Positions 36,701 to 48,100 of a stretch of DNA of 64,000 nucleotides are shown piece after piece. The notes beneath the pieces are model-generated. The model ran no database searches. It worked only from the letters and a program-made list of their open reading frames with translations, and was not told the origin of the DNA. A program made the translations under genes and the position numbers. The number at the start of each line of letters is the position of its first letter. The first letter of the stretch is position 1. This DNA is from Antedon mediterranea (Eukaryota; Echinodermata; Crinoidea; Comatulida; Antedonidae): the NCBI RefSeq assembly GCF_964355755.1, contig NC_092670.1, positions 16,739,201-16,803,200 on the forward strand, in the 5' to 3' direction.

Positions 36701-39700
36701 GGGGGATTACCACTTATCTGGTAGGACACTCATTAATATACTATTGGTAATCCTTGGCCACATGTGCCTAAAGACACACAATAAACTACTCACACATTTT
36801 AATTGTTAATGCAAAATTATCTATATAGAAATTTCTCTGCCTCAATATAGTTTTTCATTTGTTTTTCTGCAGGGGAATTAGTACAACAGTTGATCCTTTC
36901 TGGGATATATCATTAGACCTTGGCTCATCAGGCAGTCATTTTTTAAATCCAATTTCAGTAAATACATCGGTGCTCTCAAATGACAGTAATTCATCTGGTA
37001 AGCAAGATTTGATCCACACATTAAATGTAATAATAATAATACAATCGGATAATATTTTAATACTGTATAAGAAATCAACAAAACTTTGTGAATACCAGGA
37101 CTACTATTTTCTCTCAACACATAATCCCTTGAGGAATATATAATAGTTCCCTCGACGGATGTCAAATTTTATGTTACACTCCACACTATTATAAAATACC
37201 TAAATAACATAAAGGAACTTTCTTGTCATTTTTCTTTAGGCTCTAGTTGTAACTGTATTGATGATTTCCCAAGTTTATTATCTCCGACAGGATTTGAAGA
37301 TATTCCTACATCCCTTGACGATTGTCTTCGAAGGTAGGTTAACTATTTGGCTTTTCACCCATGACCAATTAAAATGCATTTGGGAAGCAGTAACTCATGT
37401 GTTTGGTTTGTTTTTTAGACTTGCATAGATGGAGCACTTGACAAGCCAATGTGACTATTATCAGCATTATGTGTTTTGTTTACTTTTTCAGATTTACAAG
37501 GATAGAGCATTTAGGAAGAAAACAACTCATTTCAATATAATATATTATTGTTTTAATTTTTAGACGCACACAGATGAAGCATTTGGCAAGCTAATATGTG
37601 TTCATGTTTACTTTTTCAGATTTACAAGGGCGGAGCATTTGGGAAGCAGTGCAAAGATTAAATGCAACTCATGTCAAAGTTATGAAGAATCAACTAAGCA
37701 ACTAACCATGAAGAAACTTCCAATTGTCGCATGTTTCCATCTTAAGGTAAACAATCATTATACCGTTGGTACAGTTTTCGTAAACACTTAACATAGTACA
37801 GTGTTACATTACAATTTTGTATCTAAGAGCAGTTACCGAAAATATTTGAAATGTGTAGCTTTCAACTATTTGTGACAGTACAAAATAATCGTACCTGATG
37901 TTATAAGAGGCATTAGTTTAAGCCATGTTAATTCCAGAATGCTTGAACCATTAATTAAGATACTTTACTCCCATTGCCAAATGAAACATAAAGTTGTTGT
38001 ACACTAATAAAAAAAAATCATCTCTCGTTGTGCTGATCATGGTCCTGTACAGCGCCCTCTGGAAAAACATTCTTGAACTGAGAAGAGGTCATCTAGTATA
38101 AAGCTCTGTCTACACTATCTAATTTTATGTGACAGCAAAATGTGATGTGCCCATATATGGGCATGATGATGTCAAATCAATACTATATTTGGATATATCA
38201 CTACCATATTTGGGCACACAGATAATGTAGGCACAGCTTTAGAGGCATTCGTTTCAAGAAACTGCACCCTCTGGAAGAAAATTCTGAAAGAGGAAAAATA
38301 TCAAAAATATTTGTCTATTTCTTACAGAACTATATTACATTCTTTTTCAGAGATTTGAGCATAGTACCCGTTCCCGTAAGAAGATTAATACTTTTATTTC
38401 ATTCCCTCATGAGCTTGATATGACTCCATACATGTCATCACACAGACGTTCTAATGGTCAACGTAATAATCTTAGGTCTAATATCGGTATATCACCAACT
38501 AATAATAAGTAAGTGTGAAATATTTTCGTGTCTGATATTCAGGTCAGTGTTATTGTTATTCTTCTTCAGTGTTGTGTATATTAGTGATGTGTTTTGTGAT
38601 TTTTTTGCAATTCCTTATATTGGCTTTATGCTGAATATTCAGAGAAAGAGCTAGGGGTGCATGCTCCATCCGCCTTCTGAAATTAATCTATTTTTGATAC
38701 ACTATTAATATACTATTAATATAATATGTTAATCCTGGATCCACCCATGGGAGTTGTATTGTTTAATCAATCGTTCAAAGTGCCACTCCAACAATGATTG
38801 CTCATAGCGCTGTCAAAAACAAACAAGTGAGTTTTTAGAAGTTACTTAAAACTAGAATCATTAAAGTTATTTTATACTGAGATTTGGAATTTTTTTTACT
38901 GCAACTTGTTATCATTACTGTCATTTTGTGTCATTATCTTGTAGGTACTGTTTGTTTGCAGTTGTCAACCACATTGGTACACTAGAATCAGGACATTATA
39001 CATGTTTTATTAGACAACACAAAGATCAGTGGTTTAAATGTGATGATGCCGTTATCACTAGAGCTACACTCGGTGAAGTTCTAGATAGTGAAGGGTATTT
39101 TATTTACATTTATTTGAGATATCGAACCAGGCTTCTGATCCATTTTGAATGTTGGGGGCGACACCAGCGATTTGAGAAAAATACCTAAAAAATGGTTTCT
39201 GACCATGATAGGGACAATATATTTCCCCCCAACCCACCTTTATAAAGGGTCTTTCAAACCTGTTCCGGCACGGTTTCGGTACGGCGACTCGAACGTCAAT
39301 GTTTCGTTTTCATGACTTCATGCGGCTATGCACAAAACATTGACGTTCGTTTGGTTTGCCTTCACCGGACCGGAACCGTGCTGGAGCAGGTGTGAAAGGC
39401 CCTTTAGGGAAGGGAAGTAGATGAAATCCCCTAAGATATTTGCTAGTTATATAACCGAGTCAATTCCGTTGATACTTTTCAACGATAGTAACAATCTAAA
39501 CAAGAAATATTTCTTACAAAAAACGCTGCTCGCTTATTGACGTAACCGTTTTAAAGATAATATTGTCCCTCTGAAAAATATTTTTTATTTCAAATTTGTT
39601 TTTGAATGTGTCATTTTATTGTCACATAATAGTTATTTTACCTGAAAAAATGTAATTAAAAGCAAAAAATACTTCAATTGTCTGTCAGACAATGTGGTTT

Positions 39701-40217
39701 TTGAGTTATAATTAAACGTTTCTTTTCTCTTTCTATAATGTGAATTTTGTTACAGAAGTGAATAACTTTGATATGAAACAGACTCAGTTTAGTTTATTTT
39801 ATTGCTAAGGTCAAGTCTGGGGGTCACTTCATCACGCCTTAGATACTTCAAGTGTGAAGTATCATATTACAAACAAAAGTTTTCATGGACTGTTTTGATA
39901 ATAATTCAATGATTATCTGACAGCGAAATACAGTATTATCATGGGACTCATAAATACCAGAAATGCAGCTGCTACCTATAAATTATAGTGGAGTTTCCAT
40001 TTTAACAAAAATGTCAAAGTGTAGTACTATAACTGCTGCTTGATTTCATCTAATTAATGAGTCATCTCGTGTGACGTAGCGGGCTAGAGCAACAGCGTGA
40101 AAAATTTTACTTGTATCCCTCAAATGACATTTAAATAGACACTGAAGCAACATTCAAATTATTTTTCTCAACAGATATCTACTATTCTACCATAAGCAGA
40201 TTCTGGAATATCAATAG
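33728..40217 (+). CDS. USP22: USP22-type ubiquitin carboxyl-terminal hydrolase (SAGA deubiquitinase)
   Basis: Complete gene, 13 exons, about 528 aa (human USP22 is 525). Exons: 33728-33847, 34182-34314, 34525-34623, 34887-35003, 35173-35342, 35627-35774, 36063-36165, 36873-36997, 37240-37333, 37620-37746, 38351-38508, 38945-39094, 40175-40217. An N-terminal ZnF-UBP domain has [26 protein letters not shown] and [10 protein letters not shown]. The catalytic Cys box is [10 protein letters not shown] (Cys about residue 168), followed by [12 protein letters not shown]. The His box is [11 protein letters not shown] (His about 482), with CDDA after it. It ends [14 protein letters not shown], matching the family C-terminus. 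USP22 removes ubiquitin from histones H2A and H2B within the SAGA co-activator complex, a nuclear role known for the family. Start chosen at the first ATG that aligns with the family N-terminus. One intron appears to be GC-AG. Confidence 0.95.
34182..34623 (+). CDS. USP22: ZnF-UBP core exons of USP22
   Basis: Exons 34182-34314 and 34525-34623 (phase 0, then phase 1) carry most of the zinc ligands: [24 protein letters not shown] and YCCACRDY. In yeast Ubp8 and human USP22 this domain anchors the protease in the SAGA DUB module. Confidence 0.92.
35004..35009 (+). other. USP22: GC-AG intron donor in USP22
   Basis: The exon ending at 35003 reads NSTI plus the first base of a glycine codon and is followed by gcaagt rather than gtaagt. 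Only this join, to the acceptor before 35173, gives the conserved [13 protein letters not shown] frame; nearby GT alternatives lead to stops. Confidence 0.8.
35385..35480 (-). mobile_element. Antisense LINE tail fragment in a USP22 intron
   Basis: A tract of attcattcattcaatctttt followed by atttcaaaatctcgggtct resembles an inverted LINE 3' end. Low confidence. Confidence 0.35.
36315..36455. mobile_element. Foldback remnant related to 21635-21775
   Basis: It contains aaccagaaagtctctcaaaa and closes gtgtccagttttgggagagt followed by tcactgta. Confidence 0.45.
36455..36730 (+). mobile_element. tRNA-derived SINE, copy 2
   Basis: Head ggccgagcagttaactgggg resembles a pol III A box. The body tcttctcggataaggactat, aaactgtaggtccagtgt and ctttaaagaaccca matches 18480-18640. 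It lies in the USP22 intron before exon 36873. Confidence 0.7.
37405..37619 (+). repeat. USP22: Duplicated 3' splice site and exon start in USP22
   Basis: The sequence at 37479-37517 (gtttactttttcagatttac then aaggatagagcatttaggaa) closely repeats 37605-37642, which is the true acceptor and the first ~23 nt of exon 37620-37746. Two further partial repeats (ttttagacttgcatagatgg at 37416, ttttagacgcacacagatga at 37558) lie between. The decoy frame stops soon after. Confidence 0.8.
38101..38240. mobile_element. Foldback element, family A
   Basis: It begins aagctctgtctacactatct and ends ataatgtaggcacagcttt. It is flanked by TA on the left and lies in a USP22 intron. Confidence 0.8.
39244..39406. 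mobile_element. GC-rich foldback element (family E)
   Basis: The 13-bp arms aacgtcaatgttt (39292-39304) and aaacattgacgtt (39335-39347) are perfect. Outer arms aagggtctttcaaacctgtt and aaggccctttaggg are imperfect. It is clearly GC-richer than the surrounding intron. Single copy here. Confidence 0.65.
39552..39775. mobile_element. Foldback element, family C, left half
   Basis: The segment from aaagataatattgtccctct through ttttacctgaaaaaatgtaa to acagaagtgaataactttga follows the order of the 9366 copy but lacks its right terminus. Confidence 0.6.
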
Positions 40218-42715
40218 ACCTCAGCAGTGAAACAGATCATGAAGTACAGCAAGTACAAGTAATAGATATTGCTATGTGTATAAGGTGTTACTTATTATTA
40301 GAATATAATCCAACGTTGAATGGAACCATAATGGTCAACATGTTATCAAACCTCAGACTGTACTGTACAAACAGTTGAGGTGATTCAAAGGGTCCAAAAT
40401 GGTAGAGTTTGGTGTATGGTCGCATTCAATGAGAAGTTTAATATTAAATTAGGTTCTTTAGACATGGCTTAAGAATTTAATAATCAGGGAATAAGATGGG
40501 CATGTCTAATTAGAAACTGATAAATATGAAATGAATATAATTATTTATTAAACAAACTGAAAATGTATTTAATGACATATATTTTTAATTCATATTTATA
40601 ATTCTTTGCGAACTTGTTTTGAAGGTCTTAGAGTAGTAAGCAGAGAGTGTATTATTACAATAATGTCAATATAGTATTACAGTCCTTTATATTTATCCAT
40701 GTAGAGGAGGTTTAATATTAGATGAACGTTGTTGGGGAACCCGATTGGTGCTTTTACTTACACTTTAGTTTATTAAATAATAAATAAAAAAGTATTTAAA
40801 AAAATCAACTGTATTTATAAATACTAAAATTATTACTTTTTTATAATAGAATTGTATGTATTATTATAGAACTGTTAATTAATAAGTAGTTGATATATTT
40901 ATTAGGATCAGTATGCGGCCAATAATTTCATTAAGAAAGCATTTTTGTATAATTTTCGTATGTAGACAAATAAGCATTTTATGCGTTAATAACTAACCTC
41001 TGAGCTGGTGGCACAGAGGCTGTTATTATACAGTATCATACAGTAATTGAAATTGACAAAATCATCATCATCTTTCTCCAATGGTTAGTAGATTAGAGTA
41101 ACGAGTTGAATATCATAATAATTACTCCTTGCTTCAATCCGGTGGATAGTTGTGTGCGCCGGACAAGTGTGTCTATTCTGACAGTTAAATTTTCATAATT
41201 GTAATATTATATTGCGATAATACTTTCTTAATACATAATAATATATATATATTGGTACATAACCTCTCTATTGGGACACCCCTAGTACTGGGACACTTTC
41301 CCATGAAACAGGGGCAATGTATGAATTAACACTACCAACCCAGTTCAGTGAACACTTTACTTGGTGTCCCCTTAATAGAGGCTCTACTGTTTTATTATTA
41401 GTATTATTTATACATATTTTCGTTTGTACCTTGTCAAATAAAGCAGTCGATAAAGCATCAGGACTAAGGCTGTATTTAAACAAAAATTTTAGCAATCAAA
41501 AGAGTTTTGTTGGTCTATATTGTTTTTTAAAATATCAATATGAATAATTTGATATTTTTGTGAGAGTAAAATGCATCAAATATTAAAATAACAAATATTT
41601 CTGGTTTACAGAGACATGGGAATATAATATTATGCTATATATTTCAATAGATTTTGCTACAATCTGCAGTTTTAGTTTATAAAAAAGAAATTTAATTTTT
41701 AGAAATGATAAAGAGGTATTTCAGAAATCCTCAAAAAACAAATGATGCTTAGTAGTGGTAACTGGCTGGCCTTTTTACTTAAAATAGATTTCATATTTTC
41801 AATAGCTATTTATGATAAGATGTAAGTGTATAGAGGGCGACATTGTCCTTAAAATATTCGAAACATCATTTAAAAAGTTGAGTAATTTCTGTATAAGTGA
41901 CATTATGTCGTTGGGTATGCAAACGGCGCTGTTAATATAGTGAAATAAATATTAATTTTTTTCAGTTCTGCTATTAATTATTATAGTGTGAAACTGATTA
42001 CAGGATACAGGGATTATGTCATGTCAAGTAGCCAGTTATGTCAAAAAATAAAATAAAAACATATATACAGATAAAAATGATTTCCCTGTATATAGTGCTG
42101 TACAGGGATATTTTCAAAAAATCGCTAAAATATGGTTTTCGACCCGTTTATTTTTTGACATAACTGGTTACTATATACTATATCATAATTAACATGCGCC
42201 GAAACACATTATGTGTTCTGCGCATATATTTACTTCAATATTCAATATGTTGAGGTAACTTATGTTCTGAGCATGTCAATTATGATATAGTAAAGGGTCG
42301 AAAATTGGTACATTCAATTATGCAATAATATTGCATAGTAACCAGTTATTTAAAAAAATAAAAGGGTGGAAATTTGGTCATTTTTCAACAATTTCCCTGT
42401 ACTATAGTACAGGGATTTTTTCAAAATTGACTTCTTAAATTTAATTATTATGTAATAATATTGCCATATATGTGCATATATTGTGTTATCATCATCTTAT
42501 AGAGTCATAGTAACCAGTTATTAAAAAAAATAAAAGGGTCAAAATTTGGTCATTTTTCGACAATTTCCCTGTACCAAATAACCAAAAATAAAACAAAACT
42601 TGCCCATTAAAAAAAAAGCACCACAGATGACTATAATCAGCACGATCATTATTTATATCTACGCTTCTCATAATTGTACTTGTAGCAATTTTTTAATAGT
42701 TCAGATTTATAAATG
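40218..42715. other. Convergent intergenic region between USP22 and MRPL27
   Basis: It probably includes the USP22 3' UTR (AATAAA at 40779-40784 and 40783-40788). A dispersed repeat with ggtgtccccttaatagaggc lies at 41262-41393. The stretch 42000-42590 is an inverted-repeat cluster described separately. No gene is visible. Confidence 0.55.
42000..42590. repeat. Inverted-repeat cluster with aaccagttat and tccctgta motifs
   Basis: The arms gtagccagttatgtcaaaaa (42028) and ttttttgacataactggtta (42148) are inverted. Related gtaaccagttat copies are near 42328 and 42509. A perfect 22-bp palindrome centred on ctatag spans 42394-42415 (tccctgtact and its inverse). A further hairpin, atgcgccgaaacacat with atgtgttctgcgcat, lies near 42193-42226. 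Confidence 0.7.
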
Positions 42716-44117
42716 TTACACTTGTTCAATGAGTTTAAATCGTCCAACTTGTGGTTCTGGCTGAATGTGTACGAATGTTTTAAGCATGCGCTCTTCAGGT
42801 AACGTTGGCGCTACATCTCGTGTAAAATCATCCACTGGTGCTGGGATCCACTGTTCTCGTGTGAAGAACACATATCCAGGTTCCATTGCATATAATGTTC
42901 TGTCACGCCCTGTTCCAACCTGCAAAGAAAAATTTATTTTAAGACGATTAAAAAAGACTAGGATGATCAGAGTGTGTGGTTGTGTGAAAATTGATCTGTT
43001 GTGGAAGGCATTAAAACATGTTATGCTGGGTATAATTCATTTTGGCTGCACATTGTATCCAAGTTGTTAATGTGTACTTACATATTGCCCTGGTAACCAT
43101 CGATAAGCACCCTTTTGCCGCACCAGTATCATCCCAACTTGCACAAATTCTCCTGTAACAAAATACAATTGAAATAACTCTGAAACTTTTGAAGATAAGA
43201 TACCCTATTTATTCGAATACACACTGTTAAATAAACATGATCCCCACCCACGAAAGAACATCATTTGGAATTAAATGTATATACACATTCAATATTTCAT
43301 CACAACACACCAAACTATTTAAAGTATTTTTATACAAGAAGTTTCATTGTATTTTATTGATAATAATTGTGTTTTATATATAGGGGGCATTATTTTGTAC
43401 ATGTTACCATACACACCAAAACAAAATAAAAGTCTCCCTCAAATAAACACTAAACCAATGGTGGTTTTCTTTGTTACTTACCATCACGTTTTTTTAAGCC
43501 GAGACGTTTTCCTCTTCTTTTTCCTCCTGTATTTCTTTTGCTGCTACTTGCTTTTTTTGATGCACATCTTGCCGGTAATACCATTGATGCTGGCGGCAAT
43601 ATATGCCTACATGTTTGTTGTAATATAGAATTAACTAGTAAACCTAAATGTTAAGAAAGAATGAAGAAATATTGTTTCAAATTAATTTATTAAATTTCAG
43701 TATATAAATATATCACAGGGCGGTTTAGAATTCATGTTCTGTGTTGATTTGCGTTTATATAAATATATACATATTTATATACAAATAACCAAGCTATTTC
43801 ATATACTGTATGACCAAATACAAAATCTGATTTAAGCTAGGCCGCTGGTCTAAGCCTTGATGGTCCGCTCACATCCCTAGCTCAGGAGATGAGCTCACTC
43901 AGTCAGTACAGAAAGTCACGCCGACAAATCCAGACAGGCCTAGCCCATACTTAATATTAGAGGTCAAATTAGCATCAGATTCGGATTACTTAAAGTTTAC
44001 AACTTTCTCCATTTGAAAATTAAAATGTAATGAAACCATTATAATATTTAATTCTACAAATTAATTACCTTTTCCAATAGAAAATACATTTCTAAGGTGA
44101 TTTGATATAGCCAGCAT
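42716..44117 (-). CDS. MRPL27: Mitochondrial large ribosomal subunit protein bL27m
   Basis: Four exons on the minus strand: 44069-44117, 43482-43634, 43082-43152, 42716-42919; about 158 aa (human 148). Phases 1, 1 and 0 join cleanly. The product has a basic, hydrophobic N-terminal presequence, then CASKKASSSKRNTGGKRRGK and RLGLKKRDGEFV, matching the L27 N-terminus that reaches toward the peptidyl-transferase centre. The core is VQVGMILVRQKGAYRWLPGQ, VGTGRDRTLYAMEPGYVFFT and a C-terminal ERMLKTFVHI. It is imported into mitochondria and is a structural part of the mitoribosome. The ATG at 44115-44117 is my choice. The same frame stays open upstream to an ATG at 44325-44327, so a longer N-terminus or another 5' exon cannot be excluded. 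Confidence 0.91.
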
Positions 44118-45148
44118 TGTGTATTTTAATAAAAAAAAGATGAGAGCGCCATCAACGGCTATCAAGAGTTTTTTGTTTGGTTGTTTGTTGATATAATCAA
44201 AGAATATATATAACAAGAATGAGTAATCCGCGATTTTTCCTGTAACAGTAATATTGTCCATGTGGTAGGGCGCCGCCATAAGTGTGGATGTATCTGGGAT
44301 GTATACAACTTTTTGTGACGGTTTCAATAATCAAAGGCTAGACCACCGGTAGTATTTTCATGATAAAAAATGTTATCAACTACATGCCAACTTCATGTTA
44401 AATACTATTTGGATATTTAATTGTTCGTTTTATGAAATTTATTTAGTAAAAACTGCCGTATAAACAGTTTGCTTTATCAACCGGGCGCTACGATAGCGTG
44501 ACCGGGCGTGTTGGTGTTTACGCGTTTTCACGAAGGATTGTTTAATAATATTCCTATATTTAACTTGTTTCTGGTAAAACAAATAAATGTTAATAACATT
44601 TAACATTTTGTCCTATTAATAACATGTATTTTATACTAATTTATATCATAAAAACAATACTTAATTTACCGGGCGTAGAGTAGTACACGGCAATGGTAAA
44701 GAATAGGCCGTGCTGAGTAAACGATTCATTGATTTTTGGTGTTGCTGTGTTAGGCCTTTTTTGTGAACTAACTTAGGATGTTAGTAAATAATTGTCTGTA
44801 AAAGTGAATGTACACTAGTTTGTTAATAAATATGTATTATAAAATAGTTTAAAATTGCAAAAACTATTATCATAATTCTATTTAATGTGACATGTATAAT
44901 ATCTATTAAATCAAGTCTTATTTAGTATGTATACATCCGCCCTTATGAGGGCGGGCATCACTCACTGGAGCTCTCTGTTACAAATTTCTCATGCAAAAAT
45001 CGCGGAATACTCATTCTTGTGATATATATTCTTTGATATAATGTTTTCATCACGAGTTTCCTTCCGATATGTGTCAATAATTGAGGCCTAGCCTTGGCCT
45101 ATTTCTTTATTGTTTAAAACATAACAACATATACTTTATACAGTAACC
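44118..45148. promoter_or_regulatory. Divergent promoter region between MRPL27 and MFSD11
   Basis: About 1.03 kb separates the two start codons. A 43-bp inverted duplication has arms at 44196-44238 and 44995-45037 (core aaaaatcgcggaatactcat on the + strand of the right arm), so each gene sees the same sequence about 80-110 nt upstream of its ATG. Several aggcctagcc-type motifs lie at its right edge and just inside MFSD11 intron 1. No TATA box was identified. Confidence 0.55.
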
Positions 45149-48100
45149 ATGGCATTGGTTTTTGATGTTCATTTGTTCAATGTGATAATTCTCGGGCTAG
45201 CATTCATGTTTCTGTTTACAGCGTTCCAGACGAGTTCAATGATTGAAGTAAGTTCACATCATAATTCCTTCTGACTCGCTGTCCGCCAAGGTTGGTTGGT
45301 CAAGTCTGCAGCGGGTCAGGATCCTTCTTCGAAGTGGCACAGTGTCGTTTTAGACTAGGCCTAGCCTCAACATGCGATAATCAGCCTTACATACACAATG
45401 GCCCAATGGGTATTCGCCAGATTAGTAGTACAAATCATGGAACTGTGAATTAGTATCCTTATATACTGTAATTATATTTACATTTTAATGTAAAAGAAAA
45501 GTGACTGTAGGCCTAACCCTAGCTAGTAGGCCTAGCCTAGTAGTAGCTAGGGCCAGGCCCTATCTATAGGCTAGGTCTAGTGAAGAATAGAATCCAGTGA
45601 GTGGTGGCTAGTGGGGAGAGGTATAGTAGAGCGTTTATTATTGACTGTATCATATGTATGACATGTACGTCTATAATAGTGTAACGTTTTTTTTTGCAAA
45701 CTTCCACACTTTGTGAAACTTGCTCCTTCAGTCTGTATTTTTAAATCACGACTGAAAGCCCATCTGTTCTCATCTGGTATTAATTAACTTATTCATTCAT
45801 TCATTCCATCCCCGAAACCTTGACTCAGAAATACCGGGATGGTGTCCGGCGGGGGATAGTTTTACCTTAGTTAAGCATAGTTACATTCTTTCACATTATT
45901 GATCGTTTCCATCCCCGAAACCTCGGCTAAGAAATACCGGAATGGTGTCCGGTGGGGGATAGTTTATTACCATTAGTTAGGGTGTAATGTAAAGCACCAA
46001 GAGGGGTCAGTGATCCATAAGGCGCTATATAAATATTGTTTATTATTATTATTATTTTTGGATGGTTGAAATTTCCAATAGATAAATTAGTTAGTCTGGG
46101 AGTTATCGACAAGGTTGATTAATGATTTACACACAAACAAATACAAAACAAAAAATGTTGTTCGTTTGCAGGAAACGGTAATCAATTCAGTAGATGCAGA
46201 GACACTCAACAAGACAGGGCATCACTTCAAAGCCACTGGCTACTACAGCTTATCCATTATTTATGCAACATTTGCAGCTGCTAACTGGATAGCGCCATCT
46301 GTAGTGGCGATGATTGGTCCAAGATTCTCAATGTTTTCTGGGGGAATCATCTATACACTTTTTATCTTGAGCTTCATCAAACCAATGGTGTGGAGTCTTT
46401 ATACTGGCTCAGTGTTACTAGGATTCGCAGCTGCAGGTCTGACACACATTAAACATTTTTAAAAATAAACAGACACCCATTCAGATAAATGCTTTGTGTT
46501 CGTGACATATAACTAATAGGAATTTTGATGTCAAGTAACTAGTACCCATACCGATATTTAAATATAGAAATATACAAAGCAATTAAACAATTAGACAATT
46601 GACTTTTAGAATATCAATTAAATTGGTATTTTATAAAAACAATATTTTATTGCCAAAAAAGCATAAAAAAATATCTACAGTAGTATGTTTAACCCCCTCT
46701 ACAAATGAAAGACAAAAAAAAAGACTGCAACATTTTTTTTTCTCAAGTTACAGTTGTTTTATGAATACATTTCTAGAGCTAAGACTTTGGATAAATAAAA
46801 TGTATTATTTCTAATCATTTATTAAATCTTCGTTGTAGTTCTGTGGACTGCGCAAGGCAACTATCTCACAATCAATTCCAATTCAGATACTATGGCTCGC
46901 AACAGTGGTATATTTTGGGCACTACTGCAGTGTAGTCTCTTTTTCGGAAATATCTTCATCTACTTTGAGTGGCAGGGAAAAGAAACAATAGAAGGTAAAG
47001 CTTAGCTGATTATACAAATTCAGCATTCAATTATATTGACAGATTTCAATATTTTATAATTTCATTCTTTTTGTTTTACAGATAGTACACGTGTTACTGT
47101 GTATACAGTTTTAACAGTACTGGCCGCTATTGGGGTTGCACTCTTTCTTTTATTGCGAGACAAGCGACCAGAAGACACAGATAATTTATTATCAGTAAAT
47201 TCTAGGTAAAAATCAACATTAGTGAAAACGTTCATCTGGATTTATAGATTGTATCGATTTCTTTTTGATGATTCAATAAAAACTATCTGGATAAAAGCGA
47301 AAGCTTAAGAATCAAATGTACTGTAGGTGTATAGTTTTTATTATCATAGTTTTTTATTGGATGATTAATAAAAAATCAAAAATCTTTTTGTAAACAATTC
47401 GAGATCTAAAAATACAATGTGTTTGTAAAATAAATTGTTTTTCTAAACAACTAGGTGTCTATTTATTAACTTTTTTTTTTTTTTTTCAGTGTAAATCGTG
47501 TAGAAAAGCCTTGGAATGCACTGGGTAAGCAACTTACAAAAAGTAAATTACAGTTTAAAACACCTTATTCTGGATACTGTATATACTTTTTTCTGCAGTA
47601 TCATAGGAACATTCTGTAATACAGCAATATATTGCCTATAGTATCATTGACCATAACCTAACCTCACAATTTGTATTACCAATTTGTCTTCTGATATTGA
47701 GCAAAACATTGACATATGTGGAGGTAAAACACTGAGAATCAGTGACCGTATTCACCAATCACACTTTAAGTGAGATATTTACTTAGAATTTTAAGTATTT
47801 CATTTAACTCAATAAATTTGCCTTAAATTTTATTCACTTAGATAGGAGATTTTTTTAATTTTAAGGATGTTTTCCTTAGCCTAAGTGTGAATGGTGACTA
47901 CAGCCACTGGTGTTTAGATGGTAAACAAATGCTTGTAATGAAACTTACAATAATAACTATATTTGTTGTTTCAGTGAGATCTTTCCAACTGTTTTGTACC
48001 AAAGAACTACTGCTACTAAGTGTTTGCTTCTTTTACACGGGTAAGGCAGAGAAAATAATAACTATAATTTATACTAAAAATCAACACATAAAAATAATAA

